Shown here: one piece after another, positions 33,108 through 44,274 of the stretch
How the letters are laid out: every line of letters starts with the position of its first letter
Position numbering within the stretch: the first letter of the stretch is position 1
Assembly: GCA_037176725.1 (NCBI GenBank)
Contig: JAZBRS010000059.1
Coordinates: forward strand, 7,303,001-7,367,000
Length of the DNA stretch: 64,000 nt
Reading direction: 5' to 3'
Origin: Posidonia oceanica
Taxonomy: Eukaryota > Streptophyta > Magnoliopsida > Alismatales > Posidoniaceae
Position numbers and translations under genes: made by a program
The notes under the pieces: generated by a model
What the model was told of the DNA's origin: nothing
What the model saw: only the letters and a program-made list of their open reading frames with translations
Database searches by the model: none

Positions 33108-33124
33108 TGGCAATCACGGTGGGA
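33108..33124 (+). promoter_or_regulatory. Primer-binding site of element C
   Basis: TGGCAATCACGGTGGGA lies seven bases after the LTR end, the normal place for a tRNA primer site beginning TGG. I could not assign the tRNA with confidence. Confidence 0.55.
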
Positions 33125-34578
33125 CTTGGCTTTTGCCAACTCCCGTGCTACGTGAGTCAGTTCCTCCCCTTCTTTCCATTATCCTCATAGATTTAGGAGT
33201 AGTTCTTTTAGGTTCGGATAATCGTGTGCTTAGGTTTTCACGATATCCTGGACCTTTTCTGTTTTTTTCCTCATTCTGTTTCTGACGTCAGTAAAGTCCC
33301 AAGCTCCAGCAACTGGGGTTATTTTACTGAGGTTAGGAGACTGTACTGCGAGCCGCCCGTACAAGCAGCGTCTGTTTGAGCCGCTCCTCCAGAGGGCGAC
33401 TGAGATAGACGCCGTTTATGAAGGCGCCTCCCTCAGTGTGGTTTTTTCACTGCAGACTTCTTAGTTTTTTCCTTTATTTTGTGTTGTGTTTTTAGATCTG
33501 CAGTAGCACTAAAAATTAAAAACAAACTTTCCATGTCCACTGTCTTCTAGTTTTTAACGGTTTCTAGCTTTGCTTGTGTCCACCCTTAAGGTGGAAACTA
33601 ATTGTTTGGTATTAAAGTGGAAGTTCCTTGAGGAAGTCTTCCTCTAGCTAGAACGGTTAATCTGAGCGAACCCGGGCCAGCGCAAGTCGCTCTCCCATAC
33701 TCAGTTTTAGCTGCAATAGTTAGATTAAGATCTCAAGGTGTCCCAAGTATTGTTATTGGCTTCTCTCTCTCTTTGAGCCAATAGTGGAACTTGGTAGATA
33801 CTTTACACCTTAGTACTCTGTGTTTTTTATTACTTTATGGTTTGTTAAGTGTCGAGCCTAAGGACAGAATCCTAGGTGGAGGGTCCTTCTTTAGAGAGAC
33901 AAGCCCCCCACTTAGGCCCCTCTTGGTGGACCCTAAAGAAGGTCAAAGGGTGGTACCTATAAGCCAACCAATCCCAGTTGCTTGTGACCCACGCAGGTTT
34001 AATTAATCAATCCATTAATTAAACACCTAAACAAGTAAAAGCAACGCATTGCTTGAAACCTGCTCGTTTTCCTTCTTCACTGTTGCATGGCCTGTCCAAG
34101 ACAGACTCGGTTTGCTGTCTGAACCAGGGGCACAGCCGCCAGTTCAGGAGGCGCCTCGATAAGTCGCCTTCGAAATAGGCGACTTGTCAGGTCGCCTGTA
34201 ATACAAGCGACTAGCAGGGGATTACGATTCAGTGCATTGTCTGCAGGGATTAGGCACACTACTAATCATAGGATTATAAGCACAGACTGTTTCCATTTCT
34301 GTTACATTTTTTTCACATTCTATCGAGTCTGTAGTAATTAGTGTTCATTGAGTCTGTAATTTCTTTTTTTTAATCTTCTGTAATAGTCTAGAAAAAAAAA
34401 GAAGAAAGAAGAAAAAAGAAAAAAAAGAAAAAAAAAGCAAAAAAAGAAAAAGAAAATGAAAAAAAAGAAAAAGAAGAAAGTACAAAGAACATTGGAGCGC
34501 ATGAGCACTACCTCTGCCTCCATGGCACAGTAAGGCCAAGGCCCGGACGGGTCTTTCTTCAGAGGCTCAGCCTCACAA
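33125..34578 (+). other. Leader of element C upstream of gag
   Basis: 1.45 kb without a supported gene. It has two 21-nt hairpin units (34163-34183, 34191-34211), a TATA-like word TATAAG at 34275-34280 that begins 63 bp after the second hairpin, and a 100-bp almost pure A/G tract (about 34390-34485). An internal promoter for gag is possible but unproven. Confidence 0.5.
34163..34211. repeat. Two 21-nt hairpin units upstream of gag, element C
   Basis: Unit 1: GTCGCC (34163-34168), nine-base loop, GGCGAC (34178-34183); its arms extend to eight pairs. Unit 2: GTCGCC (34191-34196), nine-base loop, AGCGAC with one mismatch. Same spacing as the units at 49341, 49457, 51197, 51225, 52445, 52473, 52501 and 52889. 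Confidence 0.85.
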
Positions 34579-37338
34579 ATGGAAGGGCCAGGAACCCCCA
34601 GCTTCTCACTAGCCGCCGGCCGGCGAAAATTCCCACACGCCTCCATCCCCTTTGATTACCACACTGATACAAACGAAGAAAGAGGGGAGGTAGATCAGTC
34701 CCGAACAATAGACATCCCGCTCGAGTTCACACGTCCTGAGGCAACTTCTAACGTTGTGCCTCCCGTTGTGACTACTTCCTACCCAATTGAGGAAGAGACC
34801 TATGAGGTCCGGCAGTCCCTGGCTCAACAACAACAACATTTCACGCACGCAAACCCACAAACCTCCACCCTCCTAGAACACCACAACCACCTATTCCATA
34901 CGCCCGTCTACACGCACACCACACCTAACCCTACCTTCCCTAACCAAGGCCCCTATCCACCATACTACCCAACGCCCACCTACCCTTATATCCACCCAAC
35001 TCCACCATACGCAACCCCATACCTACCACAACCTCCCGCTAACACGCCATACTACCCCACTCTACCTCCACAATCATTCTTCCATCCACAACAACCTCCC
35101 ATTAACACACCTTACTACCCTACACGACCCCAATCATCATTCTTCCATCCACCACATAACCCATCGCTACCGCCATTCCCACCAACACACCATCACCCGA
35201 GCCAGGGGCATTATGCCGCACCAGGGACTGATCTTAAGAGGATGATCGCCGAAGCCTTAACAGAAGCCAGGGTCACTTCTAAGATGCCCATTGGCTACGA
35301 CATCTCCATGTTCCCTCACTTTGCCCTTCCCCTTGGGTTTAAAATGCCAAAAATGAGGAGATATAATGGTACAGAGGATCCTAGGAACCACATAGCTGCC
35401 TTCGCTATGGATACTCTGCCATACCGTTATGACGTCGGGCTCACTGCATACCTCTTCTTCAAGACACTTGAGGGAGAAGCCTTAAAGTGGTTCGACACCC
35501 TGACTTCCTATGATTTCCAAGATTTTAGGATAATTGAGGAAAAATTTCTAAATCAATACAGTCACCGGGTGCCACACAAACCCACTGTGGGCGACCTCAC
35601 AGCTGAGAGAATGAGGTCAATTGAGGACTTCGTCACCTTTGCTAGCCGGTGGAGGGACATGGCCGCTAGATCAGAGTGCTACATACCTGAAGGCCAAGCC
35701 GTGGAGATAATCGCAAGAAACACCATGGGAGCACTCAGAGCTGGACTGTTGGTAGGTGACTTCCACACCTTTCCACAGTTATATGAGTGGGCCGCCAAGG
35801 TGATGCGGAATAGAGAAGAGCTCCCATTCCTGGAGCTCGAAGTAAAAAGCCGGAAAAAGACTGCGGGACATACCATAGAAGGTGTCATTGGCAACATGGC
35901 ACAACTAACCACGCAGCATCAGAGAGGATGGAAAGGGCAGCCCTTCCAGCAGGCTCAATATCAAGTGGAACCACAGAGGCAGCCGTTCCAGCAGTTCCAA
36001 CCCCAGCACCCTAATCCCCCGGTAAATGCTCAACAGGAGCAGAACAGCGGTCAGTACAAAGCACCACCGCAAGGGCAGAGGGACTACCACAATGTTCCTC
36101 CTCCACAGGCACCTAGAGGTCCAAGGAGACAAAGTTACCCACCACTTCCGGAGACGATCCCAGACATCTTCAGGATGCTGGTCGAAAGTGGGGACTTACA
36201 ACTCCCAGTGCCAAAACCGAATGCTCCCAATGCAAACATGACCAAGTACTGTGCCTACCACCAGAGAAATGGGCACACACTTGAGGAATGTTATGTGCTA
36301 AAAGATCGAATATACGATCTAAATGATAAGGGAGAAATAATGTGGTCAGCCCTCAAGGATAGATTGAAAGAGGCTAGGACGGGACAACACAAGTTGCAGA
36401 TACACCAGAACCCTCTGCCTAATCACCCGGTGGCGCACCTGGAGACAGAAGACAACCCACCTGAAGCCAAGACCGTCACCATGTGCCTAATTGGATCAGA
36501 ACCAGAGTCGGCTTCCTCCATCGTGGAAAGCAATGACGTCGAGGTATACTCTGAACAGGGGTCTATAGAATGGGAATTCCCGATAGAGACAACACAAGAC
36601 GAAGAAGGCAAGGAGGATGACCTCGAGCTCCTCAGATGCTTCAATTTCCTCCCAAGAGAAGGCCAATCCCAAGAGCAAAGTGCCAAGACAGATCCCTTCG
36701 AGGTAGCCCGAAAAATTATCAAGGAGTATGAGCGGAGAAATATAGTCTTCAAGGACTTAGAACTACCCACTCTGGAGAAACGGCTCTGGCCTTTGGTGAT
36801 CACTGTAGAGGTCAACAGCTACCTCCTCCCTGGCATACTTGTGGACACAGGGGCTAGTCGCAGTGCGTGCTCCCTAAACACACTTGACTACCTAGATGTC
36901 GAAGAAGAGGATATCACCAGGGAGAAGATCTTCTGCAAGGGCTTTAATAATATCCAGACAGAGGTGATAGGGACAATTCAGCTGGCAATTACCGTCGGCC
37001 CCCTCACCAGCATTACCAAGGTCATGGTGGTAGAGTGTGACCTAGCAGAACCGTTGATCCTCGGGAGAACTTGGCTGGCCGAAATATGTGCAGTTGCGTC
37101 CCCGACGTACCAGCTATTAAAGTTCAAGTTCCAAGGCGAAATGATCACCATCCAGGCGGACCATGAAACGACCTTGGAAATGATCTGGGGACCTTACCTA
37201 GCAGGATTCCACATGGGAGACCCAGCACCAGATGGCACAGGTGGCTGGATTGATGACGGGGATGATGAAGCCCCAAGTATCCAAGGATTCCAGCAGCTCA
37301 CCGATAATCAAGCAGCCCAAGGGTATACCCAGATCTAG
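34579..37338 (+). CDS. gag: Gag with an attached first retropepsin-like domain, element C
   Basis: 919 codons from an ATG. A Pro/Tyr/His-rich N-terminal region (about 90-215) is followed by a Gag core (about 245-420, LGFKMPKMRRYNGTEDP onward), a Gln-rich linker, a CX2HX4HX4C knuckle (C558, H561, H566, C571), an acidic linker, and a complete-looking aspartic protease domain: LVDTGAS with catalytic D756, and the later LILGRTWL at about 826-833. The frame ends in TAG at 37336 and continues in the same frame to a second protease domain. A protease this close to Gag, in addition to the normal one, is unusual. The ORF may be truncated by a mutated stop. Confidence 0.88.
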   Translation: MEGPGTPSFSLAAGRRKFPHASIPFDYHTDTNEERGEVDQSRTIDIPLEFTRPEATSNVVPPVVTTSYPIEEETYEVRQSLAQQQQHFTHANPQTSTLLEHHNHLFHTPVYTHTTPNPTFPNQGPYPPYYPTPTYPYIHPTPPYATPYLPQPPANTPYYPTLPPQSFFHPQQPPINTPYYPTRPQSSFFHPPHNPSLPPFPPTHHHPSQGHYAAPGTDLKRMIAEALTEARVTSKMPIGYDISMFPHFALPLGFKMPKMRRYNGTEDPRNHIAAFAMDTLPYRYDVGLTAYLFFKTLEGEALKWFDTLTSYDFQDFRIIEEKFLNQYSHRVPHKPTVGDLTAERMRSIEDFVTFASRWRDMAARSECYIPEGQAVEIIARNTMGALRAGLLVGDFHTFPQLYEWAAKVMRNREELPFLELEVKSRKKTAGHTIEGVIGNMAQLTTQHQRGWKGQPFQQAQYQVEPQRQPFQQFQPQHPNPPVNAQQEQNSGQYKAPPQGQRDYHNVPPPQAPRGPRRQSYPPLPETIPDIFRMLVESGDLQLPVPKPNAPNANMTKYCAYHQRNGHTLEECYVLKDRIYDLNDKGEIMWSALKDRLKEARTGQHKLQIHQNPLPNHPVAHLETEDNPPEAKTVTMCLIGSEPESASSIVESNDVEVYSEQGSIEWEFPIETTQDEEGKEDDLELLRCFNFLPREGQSQEQSAKTDPFEVARKIIKEYERRNIVFKDLELPTLEKRLWPLVITVEVNSYLLPGILVDTGASRSACSLNTLDYLDVEEEDITREKIFCKGFNNIQTEVIGTIQLAITVGPLTSITKVMVVECDLAEPLILGRTWLAEICAVASPTYQLLKFKFQGEMITIQADHETTLEMIWGPYLAGFHMGDPAPDGTGGWIDDGDDEAPSIQGFQQLTDNQAAQGYTQI

Positions 37339-38598
37339 AGGCCTACATTGCTGAACTCATCTCAACTGCCCGTAAACCCAGGGCAGTCTCTTCTTAGGAA
37401 ACCTCTATCTCTGCTCAAGTCCGGCCACGCCAAAGGAGAACACAACCAGACTTAGCAGGCCCCCATCACAAGAACCGGGCGGATCTCCAACCAAGTCGCA
37501 CTGCCTCTGCCTAATGCAGGACCAGCCACCTCCCCGCCTCAGCCGGAGTTCCACATACCCCGGTGGATAGAAGGCACCTTCGACGTCCTGGAGCAGCTCA
37601 GAAAGACACAAGCAAAGATCTCCATCTACGAGCTGATCAGAGCCTCGGAGAAGCACCGGGACATCCTGATGGAGGTATTGAAGAAAGCCCAGGTACCGGA
37701 GGACATGCTTGTTGAAGCTCTGGCCACTGTCGCCGCTGCTGTGTTCATGGAGCCCACAGTTATCTTCACCGACTCTGAATTAGCCCCTCCTGAAAGGAGG
37801 ACATTACCTTTAAATGTTACTATTGTAATAAACAGTTATAAACTTTCTGGTGTGCTTGTCGATACTGGGGCAACTTTAAACGTATGCTCCCTAGAAACCC
37901 TGCAGTTAGTTAGGCTAACCGAATCACAACTATGCCCAGCAGCCTTACTTGTATCAGGGTACGACAACAACAAAAAAGCAGCCTTGGGAAAGATAACTGT
38001 CCAAGTTACCATTGGCCCTCTCCAAATGGAAACAGAGCTCATAGTAGTCGATGCCCCAATCTCGTATCGGCTCATATTAGGACGCCAATGGATCGAGGAG
38101 ATCAAGGTAGTCACCTCCCCATGCCATCAATGCATGAAGTTCCCTTACCAAGCGAAAATCATCAAAATACGGGGAGATGTGCCGGTGGAAGCTGAAGCCC
38201 ACCTGGTAACAATCCCGACTACCACACCGGCGCCATTGATCAGGGACTCGGCTGCCAAGGCCATAAACAATGTCAAAAAGGTCTTCACTCCCAAGAGTAT
38301 TGATATAAATCAATACGATTACCCCGACCACATGTAGAGGCCTTAGGAGATCCTCCTCAAGATAGGATACACCTCGGGGAAAGGACTTGGCGGCCAGGAA
38401 CAAGGAATGAGGGACGTGCTTGAAACATCAGAGGAGCGCAGTCATACCGGGCTAGGGTACTTTGGGCAACCAGACTCAAGCAAACCTCTAGCATGGTCAC
38501 TTGCCAACCACTTCATGCAGTCGGGCTACAAGCGACAAGCAAGTGTCAGACACAGTTCCCGACTTCCCAGCAACAACAACAGCCGTAAAGGCCCCTAA
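37339..38598 (+). pseudogene. Second retropepsin-like domain and G-patch, element C, with in-frame stops
   Basis: Same frame as gag. After TAG at 37336 and another TAG at 37453, the frame carries the helix KISIYELIRASEKHRDIL that precedes the protease in Tat elements, then LVDTGATLNV (catalytic D encoded at 37861) and LILGRQW, so this is the canonical protease position. TAGs at 38335 and 38344 follow, then a G-patch (IGYTSGKGLGG ... GLGYFG) encoded at about 38359-38466. The longest open piece is 37669-38337. All four stops are TAG. The alternative, stop-codon readthrough between gag and pol, is less likely because TAG also occurs inside RT. Confidence 0.82.
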
Positions 38599-39275
38599 GC
38601 CCGTCATCCTCGGCGCACTTACAGACCTCGAGACGGCACTAACTCCTTCTCCTTGCTTAGAAGAAGTTCCAACCATCCTCAACGCTTCGACGAAGCCCGA
38701 GGAAGAAGCACCAACCTCCTACACGAAAGAGGTCCCTACTGCTCTCCTTGCATCCCCAGAAGCTCCTTTATCTCCGGACATCCAAATGAGCGATTCCTCT
38801 GGAACCTCCGCTGAAGGCGCTGAAGCAGAGGACTCCGACCCTGTTTGTGAGCTCACCTGCCTTTTCAACAATCTACGACCTTGTTCCTTGAAGCAAGATG
38901 GGACCAAGGCCACAGGTTAGACTCCCCAGCCTCCGGACATCCAAGTAGGCGGCTCCCCCGGATCCTCTACGGAAGACACCAAAGTAGAGGACTCCAACCC
39001 CACCTGCAAGCTCTCCCGCTTCCTTAGCAACCCACGGCCTTGCCCCTCTAAGCAAAAAGGGGCCGGGGCCACAGACTGAACGCCCAATGACGAACCGCCT
39101 CCACCGCAGAGGCAAACCTAGGGGCAAACCCCCTACCCTTGTAAACAACTTCTTTCCCGCATTTAATTCCTGCATTTTGTTTTCGCATGATTTACTTTCT
39201 AGCAATTTACTTCCTAGTTTAGATAGTAGTGGGGAAGGTAAACAAGGGTAAGGCAGGGACGGCTTAACTGCCACC
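38599..39275 (+). other. Spacer between G-patch and RT, element C
   Basis: Corresponds to the long low-complexity spacer in family-A pol. It has Pro/Ser/Glu-rich open pieces in two frames (for example 38501-38920) and two similar halves, since ATCCAAATGAGC-type and ATCCAAGTAGGC-type passages recur about 165 bp apart. The frame changes between here and RT. No recognised domain. Confidence 0.5.
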
Positions 39276-42200
39276 GTGTCCTCGCAAAAAGTATCTAATC
39301 ACTCTACTAAGTGTGCAGGTCGGGACAGGAAGGAGTCGATCACCCAACCCGTCAAAGTATGTCACTATACCACAACATTGCCACAGGAGCTAGCCACGTC
39401 GCATGCCATCTTCCTAGTCGAAGAAGTGTCAAATATCATTGGCAAAAACACTGAAAACTATGAAGTCTTCGAGCTGGTGGATACAGAAGAGGACCCAGAT
39501 GAAGAATCGGTAGACCCTGCCATCTTCGAAGAAATGATGAAGAAATACGATGAGCAGACCAAGGCTGCCGCTGAAGAAACAGAGGAAGTCAATCTGGGCA
39601 CTGAAGATGATCCAAGACCAGTACGGATAAGCTCTGCCTTCAACTCAGATGAACGGACCAGAATGGAAAGACTACTCAAAAAGTATATGAAGGTATTGGC
39701 CTTCTTGTACGGAGAAATGCCTGGGCTTGATTCGCTACTGGTGGAGCACAGGCTCCCTCTCAAGTTAGGTGCTAAGACAACGAAGCAAAAGCTCCGGCGT
39801 CTACATCCAGACCTTGCTCTAAAAGTCAAAGAAGAGATAGACAAGCTACACCAGGCAAAGTTCATCAGAGTTGTGGTATATCCAGAATGGATTGCCAACA
39901 TAGTTCCAGTGATGAAGAAAGATGGCAAAGTGCGCGTGTGCATTGACTACAGGAACCTCAATGAAGCATGCCCCAAAGACGATTTCCCTCTTCCATACAT
40001 AGACATCCTCATAGACAACACTACAGGCCATGAGATGCTCTCATTCATGGACGGTTTCTCCGGTTACAACCAGATTAAACTTGCAGAAGAAGATCAGGAG
40101 AAAACCTCATTTACCACTCCATGGGGGACCTACTGCTATGTAGTCATGCTGTTCGGATTAAAGAACACTGGAGCCACCTATCAGAGGGCTATGATGGCAA
40201 TCTTTCACGACATGATACACGACTGCATGGAGTGCTATGTGGATGACCTGTTAGTGAAGTCAAAAACAAGAGAGGGACACTTTGAAGTACTAGAAAGAGT
40301 ACTCTGGAGGGCAAACCAGTACAATCTCAGAATGAACCCCAAGAAGTGTGTCTTCGGAGTCACTGCCGGAAAGCTGCTTGGCTTCATAGTGAGCAAAAGG
40401 GGCATAGAAGTGGATCCCATCAAAGCCAAAGCTATAACAGCCATACCACCGCCAAGGAACATCAAGGAACTCAGAGGACTCATAGGGAGGCTACAGTTCA
40501 TTCGAAGATTCATCTCTCAACATGTCGAAAAGTGTAGACCATTCTATGAGCTCTTGAAAGGCGGTATAGAATTCAAGTGGGATCACACCTGTTAGAAGGC
40601 CTTTGATGAGCTGAAACTCTACCTCCTCAACCCTCCAGTACTGACTGCTTCAGTCCCCGAGAGGCCATTACTACTCTACTTGGCCTTTACTGATAACTCG
40701 GTGGGTGTTGTCCTTGCACAACATGATGAAACTGGGAGGAAGGAGAAAGCAGTTTATTACCTCAGTAGAACGTTCATCGAATATGAGAGGAAGTACTCCC
40801 AGATCGAGAGACACTGCTTAGCCTTAGTATGGGCCTCACAAAAGCTTAGACACTATTTTCTTGCACACAAAGTCTGCTACTTAGCCAAGATGGACCCCAT
40901 CAAGTACATGTTCGAGAAACCAGCATTGTCCGGAAGGCTAGCACGATGGCAAATGCTCCTTACTGAGTTTGACCTACAGTTCATCACTCAGAAGGCAATC
41001 AAGGGGCAAGCCATCGCGGACCAACTTGCCGGGCTACCTGTGTCAGAGTATCAGCCAGTGTCAATAGACTTCCCAGACGAGGAAATACTGGCAATCAATA
41101 GTGTCGTGCCACTCATCAGAGAATGGACCCTCCATTTCGATGGAGCGCTTATTCACAAGGCGCTGGAATAGGGGCAACACTCCTCACTCCAGAGGGTGTC
41201 GTTCTCCTTGCTGCGGTGCAACTACTCTTCTCAGCGAGTAATAACATTGCAGAATACGAGGCACTCATTCTAGAGCTCCGAATGGCTCTCGATCTTGGGG
41301 CAAGAAGGCTAAAAGTGGTTGGGGACTCACAGCTTGTCATACGGCAAGTCCTCAACAAATACAAAACCCTCTCGCCAAAGTTGCAGGAATACCGCAACCT
41401 GGCTAAAGCCTTACTGAAGAAATTTGACCGGGTTATATACGTGCACGCCCTTAGAAGCAACAACATCCTGGCAGATTCATTAGCCTCATTGGCATCCTCG
41501 CTCCTCTTCAGCTCAGGGACAGATGAGCAACCCATCATGGTGCGAAGAATCTACACCCCAACAGTGGGGTCTGCCACCGAATGGGTTGAAGAACTCAGAG
41601 AGGAACTAAACCAGGAAAGCTTAATATGCACAGAGGTCTGTTATCAAGGAGCTACAGAAGTGAACGACGATGGCAACCCGTGGTATTATGACATACAAAA
41701 CTATGTACAAGATCGCACCTTCCCGGCCTATGCGACTCCCAAGGATAGAGAAGCACTGAGGAGGATGGCTACCAAATACTACATTAGAGCCAACACACTC
41801 TTTCGGAGAACGCCCCTAGGGATTGAACTCCGGTGTGTGGATACATCTGAGTCGGTTGAGATCCTCAAGGAAACACATGAGGGAGTCTGTGGAGGCCACA
41901 TCAACTCCCAGTTCATGGCTAAAATGATCATCAGAAGGGGGTACTACTGGCCAACCATGGAAGTCGACTGCGCAAGTAAAGTCAAGCGATGCAAGAGTTG
42001 CCAACTGCACGCCAACAAGATCCATGCTCCAGCTTCAGCGCTTCACGCTTTATCAACACCATGGCCTTTCTCCATGTGGGCCTTCGATGTGGTGGGACCT
42101 ATCCATCAGGGAAAGGGCAACACTTTCATCCTGACGGCAACGGAATACTTCACCAAATGGGCAGAAGCAGAGGCGTTCGCAAACATCAAGGCCACAACCC

Positions 42201-42928
42201 TGTGTCGATTTGTATAGCGAAATATCATCGCAAGGTTCAAGGTGCCTAAAGCCTTAGTAGCAGACAACGGACCAATCTTCATCTCAGAGGAGTTCAAGCG
42301 GTTGTGCCGGAAATTCGGTATCACTCTATACCACTCTTCCCCATATTACCCGCAAGGGAACGGTCAAGCAGAAGCTACTAACAAAACCTTAATCAAAATC
42401 ATTAAAAAAACGGTAGAAGACGCTAAGGGATCAGATTGGTCAGATAAGCTTGTTAATGCGTTATGGGCGTACCGCACCACCATAAGGACGGCAACGGGTC
42501 AAACCCCCTATGCTTTAGCCTTTGGTATGGAAGCGGTGGTCCCATACGAGATCCTGATCCCCTCATTAAGAGTAAAGATTGATAGGAGAATGTCTGCCGA
42601 AGAAAAGAGGCAAGCTTTACTCCTTCATTTGGAACTCTTTGATGAGAAACGGCTAGCAGCCGCCGAGCATACACGTGTCTACGAACAAAGGTTAACCAAG
42701 GCTTACCAGAAGAAAGTAATCGAACGCAAGTTTAAAATCGGTGATCTAGTGCTTAAAGAAGTGTTGCCCTACAATAAGCCCCATCCTAAGGGAAAGTTAA
42801 AGCCAAATTGGGAAGGACCCTACATAGTGGTTGCTGTATATCCAGGGAATGCTTATCGACTGTTCCATAACGGAATGGATCTTCCTGACCCTTGGAATGC
42901 AATGCACCTGAAGAGGTACTACCCTTGA
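39276..42928 (+). pseudogene. pol: RT, RNase H (two) and integrase of element C, decayed
   Basis: RT from about 39700: conserved KDGKVRVCIDYRNLN, FMDGFSGYNQI, YVDD at residues 321-324. A TAG at 40593 occupies a place where relatives have Gln (before KAFDEL). RT-linked RNase H follows to about 41050. A small indel near 41146-41155 moves the frame inside the first motif of the second RNase H, which then continues (NNIAEYEALIL, GDSQLVI, NILADSLASLA). Integrase has an HHCC finger (CKSCQLH), D and D in the core (AFDVVGP, ADNGP) and E in GNGQAEATNKT, with a TAG at 42215-42217 between finger and second D. The last part (42242-42928) runs to a normal end with a GPY-type segment. Not functional as it stands. 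Confidence 0.9.
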
Positions 42929-44274
42929 TCAGCATGTCTATATCACTAAAGAGACCTAGGGCCTAACACCAAGCCAGAAAAGGGAGAGACTCCCAAAGCC
43001 AATAGGAAGAGGAACACCTGGGGAACCTATGCCTTGTCCTGTCTCCACATACACACCGCACGGGAAGGTAAGGAAAAAGTAGGCTCAGAGCAGAGGCTTA
43101 GAGTACGAATTGCTTGCCCAAGCAACTTAGAAGGCGTCAGGAAAAGACGGCGGCAAAAATCGCCCAAACAGAGAGGAAAGAAGGCAGCAAAGAAGCTGTC
43201 CAAGTAAGGAACCAACGAAAGGAGACAGTAAAAGAAACTGTCCAACTAAAAGAGGTCAGCAAAGAGCTGTCCAAAGAGCGGTAAAGGGCATGGCAAAAGC
43301 TGTCTATGCATCTAAAAGTATAAACCATAAAAAGACGCATTAAGGACTAGAGAAAGGCAAGCAGGAATCATGGCCTAAGTCAAAACCGAGAGTCCATCAA
43401 ATCTCGAAACTTCCCCTATCTTATTCTCACTAACAGGCAAGGAGAAAACAACCCCAGGTGGTCAAGGACTGAAAAGGCCCAGGGACTAGCAACTCAAATA
43501 AGGACTAGTGTGTGGACCGAAGTCTTTAAAGGGTGTAGGCATGACCCAAGGGACACACCCACAAATGTAAGGCCCACTTATCTGGTTGAAACGAACCCCA
43601 AGGCTAATGCTTAAAATAGGTATTCATCTTTCCCCATTAGAAGAACTAAAAAAAAAAAAAACCCAAAAAAATCATATAACCCACAAAAGCCAAAAAATCA
43701 TATAACCCGAAAAACCAAAAAAATCATATAACCCTAAAAAACCAAAAAAATCATATAACCCAAAAAACCAAAACATCCAACCTACATATAAGTGAAAACT
43801 TAGTAAGTAGGAAAACCGGAGTTAATCTGGCCAATGATGCAACCATCGACTCACCAGGATTCGGAGTTAGCGTCCTACTCAAGCGTGTCCCACGACTTGG
43901 GTGCACTCTCTCAACAAAGACATTACTAGCATAATGATCTTTAGAGCATCCACGGATGACTCATAATCAGTGTCTACCGGGCTCTGATTTCCATCTCTTT
44001 AGCTGAGGCCAGAAATTAATTCCCTCCACCCATTTAAAATAAACATGCATTAACTTAGCCTAAATCCTTTTCAGTTGACATAGTTTCTCCTTGATTGATT
44101 AATTAACTTAGCTAAATCTTTCGCCAAAGGAGGTATGCTCGTTGATTACTAACAAAAAAAGTAAGCATGTGTAGGAAGCAAGGCGAAACAAAAAAAACCT
44201 TTCATATAAATATTCACAAGTACAGACACCGCCAAAAGAAAAGTACAGACTCTGACAAAAAGAAAGGTACAAGC
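42929..44274. other. Spacer between C integrase and the 3' end of the antisense PMD gene
   Basis: No gene supported. It is A-rich on the plus strand, with a four-copy short tandem repeat at 43660-43775. The two genes converge here, so it should hold both 3' ends. Confidence 0.5.
43660..43775. repeat. Four-copy 26-27-bp tandem repeat
   Basis: Units contain AAAAATCATATAACCC; the ATCATATAAC word starts at 43671, 43697, 43723 and 43750. Confidence 0.85.
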
